From NCBI GenBank assembly GCA_902767285.1, contig CACXHC010000254.1, forward strand, positions 1-12,075: DNA of 12,075 nt, in the 5' to 3' direction. This stretch comes from an uncultured Ruminococcus sp. GTDB taxonomy: Bacteria; Bacillota; Clostridia; Oscillospirales; Acutalibacteraceae. The notes beneath the pieces were generated by a model. That model worked only from the letters and a program-made list of their open reading frames with translations. It was not told where the DNA came from and ran no database searches. This document shows, piece by piece, positions 7,645 through 12,075 of this stretch; the first letter of the stretch is position 1, and every line of letters starts with the position of its first letter. Position numbers and translations under genes: made by a program.

Positions 7645-8112
7645 ATGATAAACAAATTAGAAGGAAAATTAGTTGCTAAAGACGGAATGAAAGTCGGCAT
7701 AATAGCATCAAGATTCAACAGTTTTATTGTTGAAAAACTTCTTGACGGAGCAATTGACGGACTTGTTCGCCATGGTGTGGAAGATGAGAATATCACGGTT
7801 GCATGGGTTCCCGGTGCGTTTGAGATACCGATAATAGCCGACAAAATGGCTCAAAGCGGAAAATACGATGCCGTTATATGTGTAGGTGCAGTTATAAGAG
7901 GCTCGACATCTCACTATGAACTTGTTATAAATGAAACAACCAAGGGTATTGCCCAAGCCGGATTAAAAAGCGGAGTTCCGGTTTTGTTCGGCGTTATAGC
8001 AACCGAAAATATCGAGCAGGCAATCGAACGCTCAGGCACAAAAGCCGGCAATAAGGGATATGATTGTGCATTGGCAGCTATCGAAATGGCAAATCTTATT
8101 TCGCAAATTTAA
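7645..8112 (+). CDS. ribH: 6,7-dimethyl-8-ribityllumazine synthase
   Basis: Lumazine synthase condenses 5-amino-6-ribitylamino-uracil with DHBP to form the substrate of riboflavin synthase. The enzyme usually assembles into pentamers or 60-subunit capsids. The 155 residues are the standard length. Visible motifs are SRFN (22-25), WVPGAFEIP (54-62), [12 protein letters not shown] (81-92, with the likely catalytic His90) and [20 protein letters not shown] (119-138). The sequence GSTSHYE varies the more common GxTxHF(D/E) but keeps the histidine. An AAGGAGGAT site in the last codons of ribBA serves the ATG at 7645. The HAD gene starts 3 nt after the stop. Confidence 0.96.
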   Translation: MINKLEGKLVAKDGMKVGIIASRFNSFIVEKLLDGAIDGLVRHGVEDENITVAWVPGAFEIPIIADKMAQSGKYDAVICVGAVIRGSTSHYELVINETTKGIAQAGLKSGVPVLFGVIATENIEQAIERSGTKAGNKGYDCALAAIEMANLISQI

Positions 8113-8115
8113 TGT

Positions 8116-8766
8116 ATGCTTATTATATTTGATTATGACGGTACGCTCCACAACACCGCAAAATTATATGCAAATGCGGTGCGTGGAGCATATTCTCTGC
8201 TTGTTCAGAAAGGATTTGCAGAAAATAAATATTATTCGGATGAGTATTTAAGTAAGTATTTGGGATTTACCGCAAAAGATATGTGGGATGATTTCATGCC
8301 CGATTTGCCTTGCAATTTAAAGGAATTATCAGCAAAAATTGTTGGAGAAAACATGATAAACGGTATCAAAAACGGCGAGGCGAGTTTATATGACGGTGTT
8401 CCCGAAATGCTCGATAATCTGAAAAAATATTGTCGTTTAGTCATTCTTTCAAATTGTGATGAAAGATATATGAATGCTCACCGAGAATATTTTTGGCTTG
8501 ACAAGTGGTTCGATGATTATTACACTGCCGAAAAATATGATAATCTTCCGAAAGAGCTTATAATTCCCAAAATAAAAGAATCATATCCCAATGATGATTA
8601 TATCGTGATAGGCGACAGGCTTTCGGATTTTACGGCAGCTCAAAAAAATGGTATCCAATGTATAGGCTGTACTTATGGATTCGGTACAGCTCAAGAATAT
8701 GTTGACTGTGATTTTACGGTAGACTCTCCGAGCAAAATTTCAAGTGTTTTTGCTTCTTTTTTTTGA
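8116..8766 (+). CDS. HAD-superfamily phosphatase, candidate for the riboflavin pathway dephosphorylation
   Basis: A 216-residue haloacid-dehalogenase-type hydrolase resembling phosphoglycolate phosphatases. Motif I is FDYDGTL (nucleophile Asp6, acid/base Asp8), motif II is LSNCD (Ser112), a motif III lysine is probably Lys146, and motif IV is GDRLSD (Asp167, Asp171). A helical cap of about 75 residues lies between motifs I and II. It starts 3 nt after ribH with no clear Shine-Dalgarno, so translation is probably coupled. RibD leaves a 5'-phosphate that must be removed before RibH. HAD enzymes do this in E. coli and B. subtilis, usually from genes elsewhere. Its place here makes that role likely but unproven; a generic sugar-phosphate or nucleotide phosphatase is the alternative. 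Its last codons (ASFF) are part of the terminator stem. Confidence 0.85.
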   Translation: MLIIFDYDGTLHNTAKLYANAVRGAYSLLVQKGFAENKYYSDEYLSKYLGFTAKDMWDDFMPDLPCNLKELSAKIVGENMINGIKNGEASLYDGVPEMLDNLKKYCRLVILSNCDERYMNAHREYFWLDKWFDDYYTAEKYDNLPKELIIPKIKESYPNDDYIVIGDRLSDFTAAQKNGIQCIGCTYGFGTAQEYVDCDFTVDSPSKISSVFASFF

Positions 8767-8788
8767 AAAAAAAAAAGAAGCAAAAAAA
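8746..8788 (+). terminator. Hairpin overlapping the 3' end of the HAD gene
   Basis: The run TTTTTGCTTCTTTTTTTT (8747-8764) pairs with AAAAAAAAGAAGCAAAAA after a short loop, giving a stem of about 18 bp around a GCTTC/GAAGC core. The stop codon TGA (8764-8766) lies in the loop region. The stem is long but AU-rich and is followed by CTTTTTGTT (8789-8797). It probably helps end the kinase-riboflavin transcript and protect its 3' end. Confidence 0.55.
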
Positions 8789-8810
8789 CTTTTTGTTCGT
8801 GTACAGTACT

Positions 8811-8836
8811 CTTTGCGTTAGCGTAAAGTTGTTTTT
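8811..8836 (+). terminator. Intrinsic terminator downstream of the HAD gene
   Basis: CTTTGCG (8811-8817) and CGTAAAG (8822-8828) form a 7-bp stem with one G-U pair and a TTAG loop, followed directly by TTGTTTTT. This is the usual shape of a rho-independent terminator and separates the riboflavin unit from the promoter at 8851. Confidence 0.6.
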
Positions 8837-8850
8837 AGATTATAATAACA

Positions 8851-8879
8851 TTGACATTAATGGTGCAATATGTTAAAAT
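8851..8879 (+). promoter_or_regulatory. Strong sigma-A promoter for the dockerin/rnhA unit
   Basis: TTGACA (8851-8856), a 17-nt spacer and TAAAAT (8874-8879) preceded by TGT (extended -10) make this the closest match to consensus in the window. The start point should be near 8886, giving a leader of about 31 nt with AGAAAGG before the ATG at 8917. Confidence 0.8.
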
Positions 8880-8898
8880 AAATGTATAAATTTTAACA
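8871..8898. promoter_or_regulatory. Operator-like palindrome TGTTAAAAT-N10-ATTTTAACA
   Basis: A perfect 9-bp inverted repeat with a 10-nt spacer. The left arm (8871-8879) coincides exactly with the extended -10 element, and the right arm (8890-8898) is in the first transcribed bases. A protein bound here would block RNA polymerase. As RNA the right arm lacks its partner, because the left arm is not transcribed, so a hairpin riboregulator is unlikely. The regulator is unknown. AT-richness raises the chance of a random match. Confidence 0.5.
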
Positions 8899-8916
8899 GA
8901 AAGGTATTGTAATATT

Positions 8917-10074
8917 ATGAAAAAATTTGTTTCTTTAGTAGTAACAGTAGCTTTAATTTGCTCGTCAACGAGTTTGGCTTTATCGGCGAACGCTGCAAGC
9001 GTTGATTCGATTGCTCCTTCGCACGAGCTTAGCGACTATATAACAGAAGATACTCTCCCCGAAGGCGTCTTACTTGATGGAGATTATCAATACAAAGAAC
9101 TCGATAACGGTACAGTTCAGATATATCGTTATATCGGAAAAAACGAAAAAGCGGTTATTCCTTCGCAGATAAAAGGAAAAAATGTTACGTCCATAGGATC
9201 AATGTCTTTTTCTATGACATCAATTGTTTCAGGTGTTTCGGTCACCGAAGTTGAAATTCCAAATACAGTAAAGCGTATTGAAGAGTTGGCTTTTTTTATG
9301 GGCGGTCTTACAAAAATGAATATTCCCGCAAACGTTGAGTATATTGGCATGGGTGCGTTCAGTGCAAGCGGTACTTTTGATAAATTCAGTGTAGATTCAA
9401 AAAATCCCTACTTCTCCGAAAATGATGGTATAATCTATAATAAAAACCAAACTGAATTAGTATGCTGTCCTCCCGGAAAAACGGGCGAAATTGAGATTCC
9501 CGACGGTGTTAAAACTATTGATGAAGCAGCTTTTTATTATTGTACTCAAATCACCGATGTTTTTCTTCCTGAGCCTATGGATTCTATCGGAATGGGAGCT
9601 TTTGCAGGTTGTACGGGTCTTGTCGGTATAATGATTCCTGAGGGTGTAACAAAAATTGAAGATTATACTTTCCAAGGCTGTGAGTCATTGAAACAGTTAT
9701 ATCTTCCAAAATCGCTCAAAGAATTTGGAGAGGAAATTTTTAAAGATGCCGATAATGTAGTAATGTATTGCTATAAAGATACTCCATCTATGCAATATGC
9801 CATTGACAATGAAATAGCGTATATGACGATGCTTGACGAAGACCTTGACTATATAGCAGGAGATTTGGATAACGACACAAGTGTTACTTCGTCTGATGCT
9901 CTTGTAGTATTGAGAGCCAGTATCGGTATGATAAATCTTGTCGATAATCAGACAATTATCGCAGACGTTAACAAAGACGGCGAAATTACAAGCTCGGATG
10001 CATTGGATATTCTCAGATACTCGGCAGGATTTACAAATAATGAATATATCGGTTCGGTGGTAGATATTCAGTAA
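8917..10074 (+). CDS. Secreted leucine-rich-repeat (BspA-like) protein with C-terminal dockerin
   Basis: A 385-residue exported protein. A signal peptide (1-26) has a KK start, a hydrophobic core and an ANA|A cleavage site. From about 55 to 305 there are LRR_5/BspA-type repeats, recognisable by repeating IP..V..I...AF..C..L units such as IPDGVKTIDEAAFYYC and IPEGVTKIEDYTFQGC. Residues 314-372 are a type I dockerin with two calcium-binding segments: GDLDND...SSDALVVLRA and ADVNKDGEITSSDALDILR. Dockerins bind cohesins on scaffoldin proteins, so the product should join a cellulosome or cell-surface complex. LRR_5 regions usually bind proteins or other ligands, and no catalytic domain is visible. 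It has a strong own promoter with an operator-like palindrome. Its stop overlaps the rnhA start (TAATG). Confidence 0.92.
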   Translation: MKKFVSLVVTVALICSSTSLALSANAASVDSIAPSHELSDYITEDTLPEGVLLDGDYQYKELDNGTVQIYRYIGKNEKAVIPSQIKGKNVTSIGSMSFSMTSIVSGVSVTEVEIPNTVKRIEELAFFMGGLTKMNIPANVEYIGMGAFSASGTFDKFSVDSKNPYFSENDGIIYNKNQTELVCCPPGKTGEIEIPDGVKTIDEAAFYYCTQITDVFLPEPMDSIGMGAFAGCTGLVGIMIPEGVTKIEDYTFQGCESLKQLYLPKSLKEFGEEIFKDADNVVMYCYKDTPSMQYAIDNEIAYMTMLDEDLDYIAGDLDNDTSVTSSDALVVLRASIGMINLVDNQTIIADVNKDGEITSSDALDILRYSAGFTNNEYIGSVVDIQ

Positions 10075-10511
10075 TGAAAAAAGTAGAAATTTTTACAGAT
10101 GGTGCATGTAAAGGAAATCCCGGTCCCGGCGGGTGGGGGGCAATCCTCAGATACGGCACTTATGAAAAGGAAATAAGCGGAGGAGAAAGCTCCACTACAA
10201 ATAATCGAATGGAGATAACAGCTGTACTCGAAGCATTGAAACTTCTCAAGGAGAAGTGTATTGTTACGGTGTACAGCGACTCTCAGTATGTTTGCAATTC
10301 AATAAATTTAGGCTGGATGAAAAAGTGGAAATCTAATAATTGGATGAAAAATAAAAAAGAGCCTGCTCTTAATGTGGATCTTTGGAAGCAGATGGACGAG
10401 CTTTTATCAAAGCACGAAGTTTCGTTTGAGTGGGTGAAAGGCCATGACGGTCACCCTGAAAACGAAAGATGTGACAGATTAGCTGTTTCCGCTTGCCTTA
10501 AATTCAAATAA
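10074..10511 (+). CDS. rnhA: Ribonuclease HI
   Basis: RNase HI cuts the RNA strand of RNA-DNA hybrids in replication, R-loop removal and repair, in the cytoplasm. The 145-residue protein carries the full active site: Asp9 in FTDGACKGNPGPGGWG, Glu47 in NNRMEITA, Asp69 in YSDSQY, His124 in VKGHDGHPEN and Asp134 in ERCDRLA. These sit within one residue of the E. coli positions. The basic WMKKWKSNNWMKNKK segment (81-95) matches the substrate-binding basic protrusion. The ATG at 10074 shares its A with the preceding TAA and has only a weak ribosome site, so it is probably made by coupling from the dockerin gene. A housekeeping enzyme between two secreted dockerin proteins is an odd placement. The next gene starts 16 nt downstream. 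Confidence 0.95.
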   Translation: MKKVEIFTDGACKGNPGPGGWGAILRYGTYEKEISGGESSTTNNRMEITAVLEALKLLKEKCIVTVYSDSQYVCNSINLGWMKKWKSNNWMKNKKEPALNVDLWKQMDELLSKHEVSFEWVKGHDGHPENERCDRLAVSACLKFK

Positions 10512-10527
10512 TTTTGAGGATGTTTCA

Positions 10528-11910
10528 ATGAAAATTGTAAGAATTTTGGCATTTACTGTTATATTTGTGTTGTTGTTTTCGTTTGACAAATCGACAGCCG
10601 AAAATCAAATGGATTATCCATATGGGCATATTGTTGATGTTTTTCCTTGTGATGACGGTTTCTGCGTTTTGAGCGAGCTGGACGGAAATTACAACGTATC
10701 CGTTTTTAACAATGAGTCGGAGTTTGTTTCGTATTCCACCGATATTTCGGCACGTAACGGCACATACGCTTATTGTAATGAAACAATACATTTTTTTACG
10801 AGTAATGCCGAAGTTCAGGACAAAAACATTTTCTATTACGTTGATGTTAATATATTTGATTGCCATTCGGGGATAACCTCAAAAAGGGTCATAAATGACG
10901 TAAATCCCCGAACCGATACTTCATACGCCTATGACGGCACAAATTATTACATAAATTGTCCATCAAAAATAGAAGTATGCTCCTCAAAATTTTTGCATGA
11001 ATATACAATCAACCCCAATGCTTTTATTTTAGATATGGAGGTTGTATCAACAGGAAATATACTTTGTGCCAGCACCGCCGGAGTTTTAAAAATAAAAAAC
11101 GAAGTTGAAACATTTCCCATAGAATCTCAAAATATATACGTTTTCGGAGAATATTTTTCAGATGATAACTCTCGCATATATTATTCTGAAAATGGTCACG
11201 TTGTTTTTGACGGATTCGATAAAACGAAAGGTAATGCTAAACTCGGAGATTGGTTTATTGGACAAGTTCGTGGAAAACTTGTCGCCGTTAAAGATGATAT
11301 ATCGGTAGAAATCGGTAGTGCCTATGATTATACTTTTATCTGCCAAAATGGAGATTCCTGTGCTTGTTTTACGCATTTTTCAGATGGGCTTTTGGTGGAT
11401 TTTATTACGCTTGATGAAATAGAACAAAAATATGCCGAAAGTATCGTTGATTCTCAAAACGAGGAAGAAAATCCGATTGATAGTGAAGAATCCTCGGAAA
11501 CAGAATCGGAAAATCCCCAAAAAGAAATAGTCTACTGCATTTACAAAGATGACAAAATAATAACCGGAGTCGAACCCAAAACGACTTTTACCAAATTCTG
11601 CAAAATACTGAACGATAAAGACGCTGTTCTTTTAACAGCAGGACATACTTATGTCGGAACAGGTACAGAAGTCATGCTGAGTGACGGCATTACTTATACA
11701 ATTCTCATTTATGGAGATTTGACCGGTGAAGGGAATATCAACTCAAGAGATGTTCGAGTATTAAAAGAATATCTTCTCGACAACGGAGATATAGACGATA
11801 TTTATTTTTATGCGGCAGATGTTATTTCTGATGGAGAAGTTGATCTAAAAGATTTAACAGCAATTTACAGATATTCAAAAGGCAAATATTTCATAGACCA
11901 AAGTAAATAG
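10528..11910 (+). CDS. Secreted protein with C-terminal dockerin, N-terminal part uncharacterised
   Basis: A 460-residue exported protein. The N-terminus (KIVR, then a hydrophobic stretch to about 20) is a signal peptide with likely cleavage around STA|E (24). Residues about 30-300 are beta-rich and contain short units such as GHIVDVF..DDGFCVLSE and DGTNYYINCPSKIEV. They suggest a propeller-like fold, but I cannot assign a family or active site. An acidic Glu/Ser linker (about 305-332) is followed by a small domain (about 334-394, IITGVEPKTTFTKF...VGTGTEVMLSDG) of the kind that often precedes dockerins in Clostridia. The type I dockerin is at 396-452, with calcium segments GDLTGEGNINSRDVRVL and ADVISDGEVDLKDL. 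TGAGGAT precedes the ATG. It is last in its unit, followed by stacked terminators. Confidence 0.9.
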   Translation: MKIVRILAFTVIFVLLFSFDKSTAENQMDYPYGHIVDVFPCDDGFCVLSELDGNYNVSVFNNESEFVSYSTDISARNGTYAYCNETIHFFTSNAEVQDKNIFYYVDVNIFDCHSGITSKRVINDVNPRTDTSYAYDGTNYYINCPSKIEVCSSKFLHEYTINPNAFILDMEVVSTGNILCASTAGVLKIKNEVETFPIESQNIYVFGEYFSDDNSRIYYSENGHVVFDGFDKTKGNAKLGDWFIGQVRGKLVAVKDDISVEIGSAYDYTFICQNGDSCACFTHFSDGLLVDFITLDEIEQKYAESIVDSQNEEENPIDSEESSETESENPQKEIVYCIYKDDKIITGVEPKTTFTKFCKILNDKDAVLLTAGHTYVGTGTEVMLSDGITYTILIYGDLTGEGNINSRDVRVLKEYLLDNGDIDDIYFYAADVISDGEVDLKDLTAIYRYSKGKYFIDQSK

Positions 11911-11940
11911 CCGGCGGTATATGCACCGTTGGCTTTTCTT
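11910..11940 (+). terminator. Intrinsic terminator after the second dockerin gene
   Basis: GCCGGCGGT (11910-11918) pairs with ACCGTTGGC (11925-11933) through 9 bp, two of them G-U, with an ATATGC loop, and is followed by TTTTCTT. The first G of the stem is the last base of the TAG stop codon. Shape and position are typical of a rho-independent terminator. Confidence 0.75.
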
Positions 11941-11971
11941 GGGGCTGTGAAAAAACAACAGCCCCAAGAAA
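11935..11971. terminator. Second, long hairpin (14-bp stem), probably bidirectional
   Basis: TTTCTTGGGGCTGT (11935-11948) pairs perfectly with ACAGCCCCAAGAAA (11958-11971) around a GAAAAAACA loop. Its 5' TTTCTT is also the U-tract of the preceding hairpin, so the two structures compete or act in sequence. On the plus strand no U-tract follows at once; the T-rich region starts near 11989. Confidence 0.6.
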
Positions 11972-11972
11972 T
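11941..11972 (+). repeat. 32-nt hairpin repeat, copy 2
   Basis: Exact reverse complement of window positions 1-32. It lies 30 nt after the stop of the last dockerin gene, in the same gene-relative orientation as copy 1. Identity includes the unpaired loop, which is unexpected for two independently evolved terminators. Confidence 0.85.
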
Positions 11973-12075
11973 CTCCAATTTGTTGCTTATTTTTTTCTTC
12001 TTTTTTTTGAAAACACCAGTTTCCAAGTTCAGTGAACAACAGAAGTACGCATTAACGAGGTAAAAGGAAAGCAGG
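11973..12075. other. Right-end intergenic stretch with no recognised gene
   Basis: About 100 nt with a pyrimidine-rich run (11989-12008, TTTTTTTCTTC followed by eight T), a short palindrome GTTCAGTGAAC (12027-12037) and a purine-rich end (AGGTAAAAGGAAAG). I see no open frame, promoter or RNA gene here. The purine-rich end could be a leader or ribosome site of a gene beyond the window. Confidence 0.4.

Noticed and set aside
10525..10866. Minus-strand open frame of 113 codons
   Set aside because: It is antisense to the second dockerin gene; the plus-strand frame has a signal peptide and dockerin.
12027..12037. Palindrome GTTCAGTGAAC
   Set aside because: It is an 11-nt match with a 5-bp arm, too short to call an operator without context beyond the window.
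1..12075. tRNA, rRNA, CRISPR arrays, transposases or phage genes
   Set aside because: No cloverleaf, rRNA-like segment, regularly spaced direct repeat, DDE/serine recombinase motif or phage structural protein was found on either strand.

Overview
The window looks like chromosomal DNA from an AT-rich, Gram-positive anaerobe of the class Clostridia, most likely a Ruminococcus-like member of the Oscillospiraceae. Two secreted proteins end in type I dockerin modules, the signature of cellulosome-forming Clostridia. Strong GGAGG-type Shine-Dalgarno sites, TTG starts and the fused ribBA gene also fit Firmicutes. The genus is an inference; there is no rRNA or other marker here.

Layout. (1) 39-1523, minus strand: a membrane-anchored, extracellular protein of unknown function with an internal duplication. 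It is transcribed away from everything else, from a promoter that contains two inverted repeats. (2) 1699-8766, plus strand: eight tightly packed genes that look like one transcription unit. Two uncharacterised membrane proteins come first, then a Ser/Thr-kinase-like protein with a zinc ribbon. The riboflavin genes ribD-ribE-ribBA-ribH follow, then a HAD phosphatase. Gaps are 40 nt or less and the kinase gene overlaps ribD. A double terminator region follows (8746-8836). (3) 8917-11910, plus strand: a second unit behind a near-consensus promoter with an operator-like palindrome. It encodes a secreted leucine-rich-repeat protein with a dockerin, ribonuclease HI (rnhA), and a second secreted dockerin protein. 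(4) 11910-12075: stacked terminator hairpins and about 100 nt with no recognised gene.

How the genes work together. RibBA makes both starting intermediates (from GTP and ribulose 5-phosphate), RibD deaminates and reduces the pyrimidine, RibH condenses it with dihydroxybutanone phosphate, and RibE makes riboflavin. The step none of these performs is removal of the 5'-phosphate after RibD. HAD enzymes do this in studied bacteria, and the HAD gene directly after ribH is a good candidate. No FMN riboswitch is visible before ribD, so the pathway seems to be transcribed with the kinase/membrane-protein cassette. The two dockerin proteins would be exported and docked on a cohesin-bearing scaffold; rnhA between them is a cytoplasmic housekeeping enzyme.

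The most unusual points are the kinase-riboflavin coupling without a riboswitch, the two operator-bearing promoters, and an exact 32-nt terminator repeat at the two ends of the window in inverted orientation.
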